A stretch of 62,943 nt of DNA from Aneurinibacillus sp. (GTDB lineage: Bacteria > Bacillota > UBA5301 > DYFA01), in assembly GCA_020725425.1 (NCBI GenBank), contig DYFA01000032.1, forward strand, positions 1 to 62,943, written 5' to 3'. A program made the translations under genes and the position numbers. The first letter of the stretch is position 1; every line of letters starts with the position of its first letter. Below are positions 24,466 to 32,600 of this stretch, in pieces. The notes beneath the pieces are model-generated. The model saw only the letters and a list, made by a program, of their open reading frames with translations, was not told the DNA's origin and did not search any database.

Positions 24466-25947
24466 TCAGACCTCCTCCGAAGCGAGATAGCCCCGCTTGG
24501 ACATCTCCGCCAGGAAGTCGCGGTAACGGTCGGCGTAGCAGGCGGTCAGCGCCGGGTCGGGCGAAGTCTCGCTCTCGACGGTCACCATCCGGTCCGCCGC
24601 CTCGCAGAGGGAGCCCCAGTGCGTCCGGGAGGCCGCCAGGATGGCCGCTCCCATGTGGGCCCCGGTCACCTTCGGCTTCTGCAGCGTTTTGTTGAGGATG
24701 CTGGCCCGGATCCGGAGCCACTCGGGGCTCTTCGTCGCCCCGCCGGCCACATAGATCCGCTTCCCGACCTCGGCGCCGAGGCGGGAGAGGACATCGTAGG
24801 CCAGCCGCTCGACGTAGCCCACGCCCTCGAGATATCCCTGGTAGAGCTCGTACCGATCGGCCGGCTGCCCGGCCACGAAGCCTTCGGCCTCCGGGTCGAC
24901 GATGGGGAAGCGCTCCCCCTTCTTCTGCAGAGGGTAGATGAGCAGGGTGGTGGGTGGGCGGTTCCGGATGGCGCGGTTGAGGGCGTCGAACTCCTCCCGC
25001 TGGAAGTGGAGCTCGAGGCAGTCTCCCCCGACGTTGCTGGCGCCTCCCGGCATCCAGTAGCCGTCGGGGTGGCGGTGCGAGTAGATCCTTCCTTTGGGGT
25101 CGAGGAGGAGGCGGCTGGTCACGCCCTTGAGGACCAGTGTGGTGCCGATGGTCGTGTTCCACGCGCCGGGCCGCACCGCCCCGGAGGCGATCTGCGAGGT
25201 GCAGCCGTCGGTCATGCCGAGGACGACGAGGGTGGACCGGGCGAGGCCGGTCGCCGCGGCGCACTCCGCGGTGACCCGGCCGATCGGGGTGCCCGGCGGG
25301 AGGACGGTGGGCAGGGTGGAGAGGGGCAGGCCGAGGAAGTCCTCGATAAAGGCGGGCCAGGCCTCGGCCACCAGGTCGTAGCCGCTCTTGAGGGCGGTGG
25401 AGTAGTCGGTGATCCCGGACTCCCCGCAGAGCTTGGTCAGGATGTAGTCGCCGGCGTGGGCGAAGAGCCTGGTGCGGGCGAAGAGGTCGGGGCGCTGCTC
25501 CTTCAGCCAGAGCATCTTCGGCAGGCCGAAGGAGGCGTTGAACTTGTAGCCGAGCTTCGCTGTCAACTCCTCGGCGGCGGCGTTCACCCGGGCGGCCTGC
25601 GCCCCGCTCCGGCGGTCGTTGTACATGATCGCCGGGCCCAGCGGCTCGCAGTGCTCGTCCAAGGCGAGGATCGTCCCGGAGGTGGAGGTGACGCTCACGG
25701 CGTGGATCCGGCTGGGGTGGTGGCCGGCGCGCCGGAGGAGGGAGACGGTCCGGGCGATCGCCTCTCTGGTGGCCTTCCACCACAGGACAGGCGGCTGTTC
25801 GAACCACCCCTCGGGCAAAAGCGGGGCGGCGCCGGAGAGAGGGAAGTCCTGGGACGCCTCGGCTAAGACCTCGCCTGCCTCGTTGACGGCGAGCGCCCGG
25901 GCGCCCTGGGTGCCGACGTCGATCCCGAGAAAGAGCCTCTCCGCCAT
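24466..25947 (-). CDS. FGGY-family carbohydrate kinase
   Basis: A 493-residue sugar kinase. The N-terminal ATPase fold begins LFLGIDVGTQGARALAV. The catalytic aspartate is in VVLGMTDGCTSQIASG, and the C-terminal ATP-binding block is KRIYVAGGATKSPEW. Members phosphorylate xylulose, ribulose, erythritol, rhamnulose, glycerol and others; specificity cannot be read here. Its operon has TpiA-like and RpiB-like isomerases typical of four-carbon sugar phosphate metabolism, two class II aldolases and a RuBisCO-like protein. Its substrate is therefore probably a four- or five-carbon ketose or polyol. ATG 25947 lies just after the aldolase stop. Confidence 0.9.
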   Translation of the reverse strand: MAERLFLGIDVGTQGARALAVNEAGEVLAEASQDFPLSGAAPLLPEGWFEQPPVLWWKATREAIARTVSLLRRAGHHPSRIHAVSVTSTSGTILALDEHCEPLGPAIMYNDRRSGAQAARVNAAAEELTAKLGYKFNASFGLPKMLWLKEQRPDLFARTRLFAHAGDYILTKLCGESGITDYSTALKSGYDLVAEAWPAFIEDFLGLPLSTLPTVLPPGTPIGRVTAECAAATGLARSTLVVLGMTDGCTSQIASGAVRPGAWNTTIGTTLVLKGVTSRLLLDPKGRIYSHRHPDGYWMPGGASNVGGDCLELHFQREEFDALNRAIRNRPPTTLLIYPLQKKGERFPIVDPEAEGFVAGQPADRYELYQGYLEGVGYVERLAYDVLSRLGAEVGKRIYVAGGATKSPEWLRIRASILNKTLQKPKVTGAHMGAAILAASRTHWGSLCEAADRMVTVESETSPDPALTACYADRYRDFLAEMSKRGYLASEEV

Positions 25948-25951
25948 GGCT

Positions 25952-26623
25952 TCATCCCCGCTCCGCCTGCTCCAGGAGTTGCTTGCGGTACTTCTCGGAG
26001 CCGAGGTTGCGGATCGCCTCCACCTCGGCGGGGGAGAGGGTTCGGGGGGAACCGAGGGACCTGGCGGCAATAAGGATCCGAGAGGCCTCCTCGATCAATT
26101 CGGTGCGGAAGAGCGCCTCCCTGAGGTTGGACCCGACCGTCAGCGCTCCGTGGTTGGTGAGGAGGAGGCCGTCGCAGCCGCCGATTACCGATTCCACGGC
26201 CTCGGCGAGCTCCCTGGTGGTGGGGATGACGTAGCCCAGCGTGGGGACCTCTCCCAGAAAGGCAGCGAAGTCGGGGAACAGCGGTTCAAGCGTTACGCCG
26301 CAGCTCGCCACGGCGATGGCCAGGGGCGGATGGGTATGGACCACGGCCCCGATCTCCGGGCGCTTCCGGTAGCAGGCGAGGTGCATGAGGACTTCCGAGG
26401 AGGGCTTCTTTGAGCCGTCGACGAGCTGGCCGGTGGCGAGGTCGACGCCGACGTAGTCGTCCCCGGTAGCCTCCTCGAAGGAGGAGCCGCTGGCGGAGAT
26501 GTACATGAGCCCGCCGCAGCGGGCGCTGATGTTCCCGCCCGGCCCCACGACCAGGCCCTTTTTGGCGATCAGCCGGCCGCACTCGACGAGCTCCTCCCGG
26601 GTGCGCCGGGCGTCAGCGGTCAT
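25952..26623 (-). CDS. Class II aldolase/adducin family protein, copy 2
   Basis: A 223-residue zinc-dependent aldolase-fold protein. Zinc-site histidines are in AVVHTHPPLA and, later, LLTNHGALT; the catalytic glutamate lies in KPSSEVLMH. It begins with the GNISAR block that binds the phosphate. The family includes fuculose and rhamnulose phosphate aldolases, ribulose-phosphate epimerase and decarboxylating enzymes. It is only moderately similar to the neighbouring aldolase and overlaps its end by 11 bases, so the two probably catalyse different steps. Confidence 0.9.
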   Translation of the reverse strand: MTADARRTREELVECGRLIAKKGLVVGPGGNISARCGGLMYISASGSSFEEATGDDYVGVDLATGQLVDGSKKPSSEVLMHLACYRKRPEIGAVVHTHPPLAIAVASCGVTLEPLFPDFAAFLGEVPTLGYVIPTTRELAEAVESVIGGCDGLLLTNHGALTVGSNLREALFRTELIEEASRILIAARSLGSPRTLSPAEVEAIRNLGSEKYRKQLLEQAERG

Positions 26624-27260
26624 GCCCGGTCCCTCCCTCGCCGGCCGCGGGGATGATCTGCAGCTTCGTGCCGAGCTCGTAGAGGAAGGCCACCTGGGCG
26701 GTCTCCTCGATCAACTCCGCCGTGTGCTCGGCCTCCAGCACGTCCGGGCCGACCGCCACCACGCCGTGGGCCCCCAGGATGAAGGCGGCGAGGTCCGGCT
26801 TGGCTGTAAAGAGGTTCAGGACCTCCGGTATCTCCTCCAGCAGGACCCCTTGAGGCGAGGAGAAGAACCGCACCGGGATGGGAGCCCCCAGCTTGAGCTG
26901 GGTGTGCATGGTCAGGAGGGGAAGGTCCCGGCGGGTGAAGGACCAGGCGATGGCCCACGGGGAGTGGGTGTGGACGATGCCCCCGATGGTCGGGAGGTGC
27001 TTGTAGAGCTCACCGTGGAGGACGGACTCCCGGGTGGGCTTGCGAGTCCCCTCGACGATGTTCCGGTCGAAGTCGGTCACGGTCAGGTTCTCGGCGGTGC
27101 AGTCGATGAGCGAGACTCCGCTCGGCTTGACCACCATCAGGTTCTCGCCCGGCACGCGGACGCTGATGTTTCCTCCGTTTCCAGTCTGGATGCCCCGGGT
27201 GTAGGCGCGCCGGGCGGCCTCGACGAACTGGGCTTTCGCAATCTGTAGGGCGTCGCTCAT
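26613..27260 (-). CDS. Class II aldolase/adducin family protein, copy 1
   Basis: A 215-residue class II aldolase. The substrate phosphate block is GNGGNISVRV, the catalytic glutamate is in TRESVLHGELY, and the zinc histidines are in GIVHTHSPWA and LGAHGVVAVG. It lies 36 bases after the RuBisCO-like gene and overlaps the second aldolase. In a sugar-phosphate operon it could cleave a ketose 1-phosphate to dihydroxyacetone phosphate and an aldehyde. Confidence 0.9.
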   Translation of the reverse strand: MSDALQIAKAQFVEAARRAYTRGIQTGNGGNISVRVPGENLMVVKPSGVSLIDCTAENLTVTDFDRNIVEGTRKPTRESVLHGELYKHLPTIGGIVHTHSPWAIAWSFTRRDLPLLTMHTQLKLGAPIPVRFFSSPQGVLLEEIPEVLNLFTAKPDLAAFILGAHGVVAVGPDVLEAEHTAELIEETAQVAFLYELGTKLQIIPAAGEGGTGHDR

Positions 27261-27296
27261 ATAGTCTTCCTCCCCCGAAAGATGACGAGCCGGGAT

Positions 27297-28580
27297 TCAG
27301 GCTTTAGGACCCCAGTGGTGCAGGGCCTGTTGCAGCTCGGGATGGTCCTGGGCGGCCTCGGCCAGGTCCCGGCCGGCGATGGTGGCCTCGACCGCCTGCA
27401 TCATGGCCCGGGCGCCTGCCGTGGCGCCCTGGGGATGCCCCTGCACCCCGCCGCCGACGGCGATGATGATGTCCGGCCCCAGGTCGCGGTAGAGCGGGGT
27501 CACGTTAAGCGGCGTCACTCCGCCGCCGACCACGCTAAAGACCGGCTTGAGCCGGCCGAGGGGCAGCCGGTGGGCCTGGACCGTCCGGAGCAGGTCGAAG
27601 TAGCCGGGGCCCTGGCCGCCGGCCGGGTACATCGTGACCACGGCGTCGGCTCCGGCAAGCCGGGGCAGGCGGCCGAGGAGCGTCGGGACGCTGATCCCCT
27701 GGTCCTCGCCGTTGCCGATGATCCCGGCCCCGGCGAAGTGGCCGAGGAAGAAGAGGTCCCGGCCGAACTCGGCGGTGAGGGAGGCCAGGGCGTCGAAGCC
27801 GGTCAGGACGAAGTTGACCATGACCCCTTTGGCGCCGGCCTCGAGCGCCGCCCGGGCGTTGTCTCGCATCCGCTCCGGGCGGTCAGTGATGTTGGGCAGG
27901 TAGAGCGGGGCCCGTCCCATCTCCTCCTGGATGCGCCGGGCCGCGGCGAGGTACGCCTTGACCCGCCCAGCCACGCTGCTGAAATCGGTGCTGCCCAGAA
28001 GCTCGTCGTCTTTGATCAGGTCCACGCCCCCACTGCCAACGGCATAGAAGAGGTCTGCCCCGACCTCCGGCGGGTAGCCGGTGCAGGGTTTGAGCATGTT
28101 CATGACCAGGGGGCGGCCCTCGACGCCGGTGAGGCGACGCAACCCCGGAATCCCGTGAGCCGGGCCGGGGAAGGCTTCGATCGCTTTCCCGACCAATTCC
28201 AGGTCGATCAGCTTGGCCCGGAGGGCGGTCGAAGCGTCGTTCCCGACCAGGGCGGTGAGGAGCATGGCGAAGCTGGTTCCGAAGTTGGCCCGGGGGAAGG
28301 CGACCCGGAGGAGGTAGGTCCCCTCCCCGGCGGCAGAGGTGTCCCGGGCGGGGGAGACGGGGTAGCAACCGACGACCCTGGCCTCGTGGTTCCGCACCAT
28401 CTCTTGAGTAATACCGGGCACCGGGACCCAGGTCCCGACCGTCTGGCCGACGGCGAAGTTGCCGACCCGGGTCAGGACCTTCTCCTCGGGGAGACCGTAG
28501 GCCAGATAGGTCGCCAGGACGTAGTCGCCCTCCGGAAGGGACTCGGGGTGGTCGAAGGGCAGGGCGAAGTACGGCAGCAT
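27297..28580 (-). CDS. RuBisCO-like protein (form IV-type large subunit homologue)
   Basis: A 427-residue RuBisCO large-chain homologue. The metal-binding loop is conserved: GGVDLIKDDE around residues 184-193 keeps the carbamylated lysine (K190), D192 and E193. The first active-site lysine is kept (K164 in NMLKPCTGYP), but the second lysine of the KPK motif is a cysteine, and the loop-6 lysine is missing (TMYPAGGQGPGYFD). The phosphate-binding glycine blocks VGGGVTP and VGGGVQGHPQG remain. It thus should enolise or decarboxylate a phosphorylated keto-acid or ketose, not fix CO2. RuBisCO-like decarboxylases are known in D-apiose catabolism. Confidence 0.9.
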   Translation of the reverse strand: MLPYFALPFDHPESLPEGDYVLATYLAYGLPEEKVLTRVGNFAVGQTVGTWVPVPGITQEMVRNHEARVVGCYPVSPARDTSAAGEGTYLLRVAFPRANFGTSFAMLLTALVGNDASTALRAKLIDLELVGKAIEAFPGPAHGIPGLRRLTGVEGRPLVMNMLKPCTGYPPEVGADLFYAVGSGGVDLIKDDELLGSTDFSSVAGRVKAYLAAARRIQEEMGRAPLYLPNITDRPERMRDNARAALEAGAKGVMVNFVLTGFDALASLTAEFGRDLFFLGHFAGAGIIGNGEDQGISVPTLLGRLPRLAGADAVVTMYPAGGQGPGYFDLLRTVQAHRLPLGRLKPVFSVVGGGVTPLNVTPLYRDLGPDIIIAVGGGVQGHPQGATAGARAMMQAVEATIAGRDLAEAAQDHPELQQALHHWGPKA

Positions 28581-28581
28581 G

Positions 28582-29808
28582 TCAATTCCCCTTTCCGAGC
28601 AGTTCCAAGAGGGCCTCGGCCGCGGCCCGGCTGAAAGCGGGGTCGTTGATGTGGGCGTCTACCTCGCGGACGACAATGCCGGGGTTGAGGTTCTCCTTGA
28701 GCGTCCGGTAGAGGGCCTGGTCGGCCTCTGGATCCCAGAGCGGCCCACCCGGGAAGCCCTGCTGGTGCATCCCGCGGAGGGGGAGGACGACGGTGACCGG
28801 CCCCCGGCTCCGGTTCAGCCGTTCCGCGATCACCTGGGCGACCCGGGCCGCCTCTTCCGGGTGGAGCTTCAGGTGGAGAACGGCCGGGTGCTGGTAGATG
28901 CGCTTGCGGGTCTGCCAGTCGGGCAGCTCGGCCAAGGCGCTCTCGGCGTAGTCCACGACGTCCGCCCCGCCGGGGGCGACGACCTGAGGGATGCCGGCCC
29001 GGCTGGCGGCGTCCAGGCGGTTCTCGGCCCCGGAGGAATAGCCGCCGAAGAGCTCGCAGGCGATCTCGTGGAGGGTCAAGTCCAGGGCGGCCTTGAGCAC
29101 CCCTTGGTCGATCAATTCCTCCATGGCCCGTCCGCCGACCCCGGTGGCGTGGAAGGTGACGACCTCGTACCCCTCCGCCTCGAGGAGGCTAACGGCCTGG
29201 CTGACCCCCTCGTTGGTCACCCCGAGCATGGTCGCCCCGATGACCGTCCGGTCGGGTGTTGGCAGGGGGCGGCCGGCGTGTTCGGCCATCCCGCAGATGG
29301 CGGCGACGGCGTTGTCCATGACTGCCCGGGTGACCAGGTTGATCCCGGCGACGTCGGCCACCGAATGCATGAGAAGCAGGTCCTTTGTGCCGACCAGGGG
29401 GTCGAAGGTCCGCCGGCCGCTGGCCATGGTCGAGACCATTAGCTTCGGCACGCCCAGCGGCAGGGCCCGCATGCCGGCCGTCCCCATGGTAGTGTTCTGG
29501 GCGCCGCCGAGGGAGAGGACGGCGTCGAACCGGCCCTGGGCGTAAAGGAAGGGGAGGAGGGCGGCCAGCCCCCTGGCCATGGCCATGATCCGGACCCGCT
29601 TCTCTTCCTTCATCAGAGTTGACAGGGACTCGCCTGCAGCCAAGGCGACTGCTTCTCGGGTGATGTCCGCCCCGAGGAGCGGCTCCCCCTTCACCCCGAC
29701 GTCGATCAGGAGGGGGCGGTGGCCCAGCCGCCGGATGGCCTCGGAGACGTAGGCGGCTTCCTTGGCCTTGGTGTCCAGGGAGGCGATGACGGCGATCGCC
29801 TTGCCCAT
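28582..29808 (-). CDS. Tm-1-like ATP-binding domain protein (UPF0261)
   Basis: A 408-residue protein of the Tm-1-like/UPF0261 family. Characteristic stretches are AIAVIASLDTKAKEA at the N-terminus, LSLGGAQNTTMGT near residue 100, TMASGRRTFDPL and, in the second domain, HATGVGGRAMEELI. Plant and fungal relatives bind ATP, and bacterial ones usually sit beside a TIM-barrel PEP-hydrolase-like protein. Here that partner is absent and a RuBisCO-like gene takes the next position. The start lies 54 bases after the MBL gene. Its reaction is unknown; a role in converting the imported sugar is inferred only from the operon. Confidence 0.85.
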   Translation of the reverse strand: MGKAIAVIASLDTKAKEAAYVSEAIRRLGHRPLLIDVGVKGEPLLGADITREAVALAAGESLSTLMKEEKRVRIMAMARGLAALLPFLYAQGRFDAVLSLGGAQNTTMGTAGMRALPLGVPKLMVSTMASGRRTFDPLVGTKDLLLMHSVADVAGINLVTRAVMDNAVAAICGMAEHAGRPLPTPDRTVIGATMLGVTNEGVSQAVSLLEAEGYEVVTFHATGVGGRAMEELIDQGVLKAALDLTLHEIACELFGGYSSGAENRLDAASRAGIPQVVAPGGADVVDYAESALAELPDWQTRKRIYQHPAVLHLKLHPEEAARVAQVIAERLNRSRGPVTVVLPLRGMHQQGFPGGPLWDPEADQALYRTLKENLNPGIVVREVDAHINDPAFSRAAAEALLELLGKGN

Positions 29809-29862
29809 GTCGGCCGCGGCGCCGCGCTGGCGCGGCGCCGCTCACCTCCTCATGCCTGGCGT

Positions 29863-30675
29863 CTAGCGGACCCGCGGGGCCGGGATGACCTCCTGCCGCT
29901 TCAAGAGCTCCTCGATGGCGGGTTCGTGGGAGGGAAGGATGTACTCCCGGGCCTTGGCCCGCGCCTTCAGCTCCTCGATGCTCTTCCAGCACTCCACGAT
30001 ATTGGCGAACCGGGCCGGAGGGGTCAGGTTGTAGTGGATCTCCGGTATGGGATCCAGGTTGTCGTAGATGAAGATGGAGTCGCCGCAGCAGATGTACGTG
30101 CCCTCCGCCGTGTCGATCTCGACTGACTGGTGTCCCGGCGAGTGGCCCGGGCTGGGGAAGACCCGGACGCCGGGCATGAGCTCCTCCTCGCCGTCGACGA
30201 CGTCCACCTTGAGTCCCTCGAAGGGCCGGCGGATGCCGAGGGCGGGGTGCTCGTAGGACTTGTAGTAGAGCGGGATGGGATCCAGGGCGAACTCGTACTC
30301 CTTCCGGTGGGCGATGAACTTGGCCTTGGTGAACTTATCCATGTAGTACATGTGGTCCCAGTGCAGGTGGGTGAAGACCACGAGTCCGACGTCCTCCGGC
30401 TTCAAGCCGATCTGGGCCAGCCGTTCGTGGATGGCAAACCCCTCCGGCTGGATCGAGCCGGGGTGGTGGTACTTGTCGGCGCGATAGGTGTCGGCCATGC
30501 CGGTGTCGACGAGGACCAACTGGTCTCCGCCCTCGATGAGATAGACGATCGCGGGCAGGAGCAGCTTCGTGTCGTCGACGTTCCGGTAGGCGTGAGTGCT
30601 GTGGTGGTAGTGGTATTGTTTCTTGTAGGTTGGCACGTACCCGGTCACGATCGGTCGGATGGTCAGCTGGCTCAT
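29863..30675 (-). CDS. MBL-fold metallo-hydrolase (lactonase-like)
   Basis: A 270-residue metallo-beta-lactamase-fold hydrolase, closest in outline to the N-acyl homoserine lactonase family. The dinuclear zinc motif is FTHLHWDHMYYM, with further ligands in SPGHSPGHQS, ICCGDSIF and the late PSHEPA. In a sugar operon it may open a sugar lactone, since a lactonase step occurs in oxidative pentose pathways; quorum quenching is less likely in this context. It sits between the ABC permeases and the Tm-1-like gene on the same strand. Confidence 0.85.
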   Translation of the reverse strand: MSQLTIRPIVTGYVPTYKKQYHYHHSTHAYRNVDDTKLLLPAIVYLIEGGDQLVLVDTGMADTYRADKYHHPGSIQPEGFAIHERLAQIGLKPEDVGLVVFTHLHWDHMYYMDKFTKAKFIAHRKEYEFALDPIPLYYKSYEHPALGIRRPFEGLKVDVVDGEEELMPGVRVFPSPGHSPGHQSVEIDTAEGTYICCGDSIFIYDNLDPIPEIHYNLTPPARFANIVECWKSIEELKARAKAREYILPSHEPAIEELLKRQEVIPAPRVR

Positions 30676-30696
30676 CTCTCAGTACTCCCCCTTATC

Positions 30697-31638
30697 TTAG
30701 TTGGCCCACTTCTTCATCTGCAGGTCGATGAAGACGGCTGTCAGAATGACCGCCCCGAGGACGATCTGGTGCCAGAGGGCTGGAACGCCCATCAGGTTCA
30801 GGCCGTTGACCACCAGGGTCAGGATGATGGCGCCGATGACCGTCCCGGTCACCCGCCCCTCCCCGCCCAAGAGGGAGGTTCCACCCATGACCACCGAGGC
30901 GATGCCCTGCATCAGGAAGGGCTCGCCCATACCCAGTTCGGCGGCGTCCAGGCGGGCTGTCATGAGCAGCCCGGCGATGCCTGCAGTAAGCCCGCTCAGC
31001 GTGTAGACCAGGATGGTAATCTTGCAGACGCTGACGCCGGAGTAGTAGGCGGCGTCGCGGTTGGAGCCCAGGGCGTAGATGTCCCGGCCGACGACGGTCT
31101 TCGTCAGGAAGAAGTCGAAGGCCAGAACCAGGATGGCGGTGAGGATGATCGGGACGGGAATCGGGCCGACGTAGCCCACGCCGACCCACCGGTAGCTCGA
31201 GGGGAAGCCGAAGATGATCTGCCCCTGCATCAGGAGGAGGGCCAGTCCCTCCGCGATCCACTTCGCCCCGTAGGTGGCGACGAAGGGCGGGAGCTTGATC
31301 ACCCCGACCATGACCCCGTTCAGGAATCCGACCGCCGTCCCGACGGCCAGCCCGATCAGCACCGCCACGGGGATCGGCAGGCCGGATTTGAGGAGCTGGG
31401 CGGTGGTGCAGCCGACCAGCGCCAGGACTCCCCCGACGGAGAGGTCGATCCCGGCCGTCAGGATGACCGCGGTCAGGCCGAGGCCGACGATCACCAGCAG
31501 GGTGGCCTGGCGCAGGACGTTGATGATGTTGGTCCAGGTCAGGAAGTTCTCGTTCATAATGGTCAGGGCGATGCAGAGCGCAGCCACGAAGGTCAGGCGG
31601 AAGATCGGCGCGATCAGCGCCCGGACGTTCCGGTTCAT
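30697..31638 (-). CDS. Ribose-type ABC transporter permease, second copy
   Basis: A 313-residue RbsC/AraH-family permease with 8-10 hydrophobic helices. The family motifs VILTAGIDLSVGGVLAL and, near the end, VVMGGTSLLGGEGRVTGTVIGA are clear. It overlaps the other permease gene by four bases. Two different permease genes suggest a heterodimeric channel in place of the usual RbsC homodimer. Confidence 0.93.
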   Translation of the reverse strand: MNRNVRALIAPIFRLTFVAALCIALTIMNENFLTWTNIINVLRQATLLVIVGLGLTAVILTAGIDLSVGGVLALVGCTTAQLLKSGLPIPVAVLIGLAVGTAVGFLNGVMVGVIKLPPFVATYGAKWIAEGLALLLMQGQIIFGFPSSYRWVGVGYVGPIPVPIILTAILVLAFDFFLTKTVVGRDIYALGSNRDAAYYSGVSVCKITILVYTLSGLTAGIAGLLMTARLDAAELGMGEPFLMQGIASVVMGGTSLLGGEGRVTGTVIGAIILTLVVNGLNLMGVPALWHQIVLGAVILTAVFIDLQMKKWAN

Positions 31639-32600
31639 TGCGCCTTGAGCCCCCCTTCGACCGTCTGGCGGAACCTGACGTCCAGGACGATGGTCCCCAG
31701 CACGACCAGTCCGATCAGGGCGAACTGGTACATGTTGTGGACCCCGGCCACGTTCAGGCCGTTCCGGAGGATGGAGATGAGGAGGACCCCGAGGACGGTC
31801 TTGCCGATGCCGCCCTTGCCCTCCTCAAAGGAGGTGCCGCCGATGATCGTGGCGCCGATGGCGTCGAAGTCCCAGCCCATGGCGGCGGCGGCATACCCGG
31901 AGCCGGTCCGGGAGGCGACGAGTAGCCCGGCGACGGCGGCCAGGAGGCCGGAGACGCCGTAGACCAGGATGGAGACCCGCCGGGTGTTGACCCCGACCAC
32001 CCGCAGGGCCTCCGGATTGCCGCCCAGCGAGATGACGTTCCGGCCGAAGGCAGTCTCGTACATCAGAAGCCAGCAGATCCCGAAGACCGCTGCCGCCAGG
32101 ATGATCGACATGTTGACCCCGGCCAGGCTCCCGTTCGTCAGGAACAGGAGGACCGGATCGAGGGCCTGGATGGACTGGCCCTCGGTCAGCACCAGGCCGA
32201 CGCCGTAGGCCATGCTCCCCACGCCGAGGGTGGCGATGAAGGGCGGGAGGCCCACGCTGGCGACCATCACCCCGTTAGTCAGGCCGCAGAGGAAGCCGGC
32301 CCCCAGCCCGCCCAGCATGGCCCACCAGATCCCGAGGCCCGCCTTGAGCAGGAGCGAGACGACCACGCTGACGAGCCCCATGATGAACCCGACGGAGAGG
32401 TCGATCCCCTCGGTCAGGATGACCGTCGTCACCCCGACCGCCACGATGAGCAGGGGAGCGGCCTGCATCGCCACGTTGGTCAGGTTGCTCAGGGTGAAGA
32501 AGCCGGGCGCGACCTTGCCGTAGATCAGGCACATCAGGACCACGATCCAGATGGCGGGCGGGATCTGCCGCCACTGGCCGAGGAGAGTCTTAACTTGCAT
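31635..32600 (-). CDS. Ribose-type ABC transporter permease, first copy
   Basis: A 321-residue RbsC-like permease. The motifs VILTEGIDLSVGFIMGL and ATIIGGTSFEEGKGGIGKT match the family. It overlaps the ATPase stop by 11 bases and the next permease by four. It would pair with the downstream permease and the RbsA-like ATPase. Confidence 0.93.
   Translation of the reverse strand: MQVKTLLGQWRQIPPAIWIVVLMCLIYGKVAPGFFTLSNLTNVAMQAAPLLIVAVGVTTVILTEGIDLSVGFIMGLVSVVVSLLLKAGLGIWWAMLGGLGAGFLCGLTNGVMVASVGLPPFIATLGVGSMAYGVGLVLTEGQSIQALDPVLLFLTNGSLAGVNMSIILAAAVFGICWLLMYETAFGRNVISLGGNPEALRVVGVNTRRVSILVYGVSGLLAAVAGLLVASRTGSGYAAAAMGWDFDAIGATIIGGTSFEEGKGGIGKTVLGVLLISILRNGLNVAGVHNMYQFALIGLVVLGTIVLDVRFRQTVEGGLKAQ

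Noticed and set aside
30130-31962. A 610-codon plus-strand open frame
   Set aside because: Antisense to the MBL and permease genes with low-complexity charged composition; a shadow of real coding sequence.
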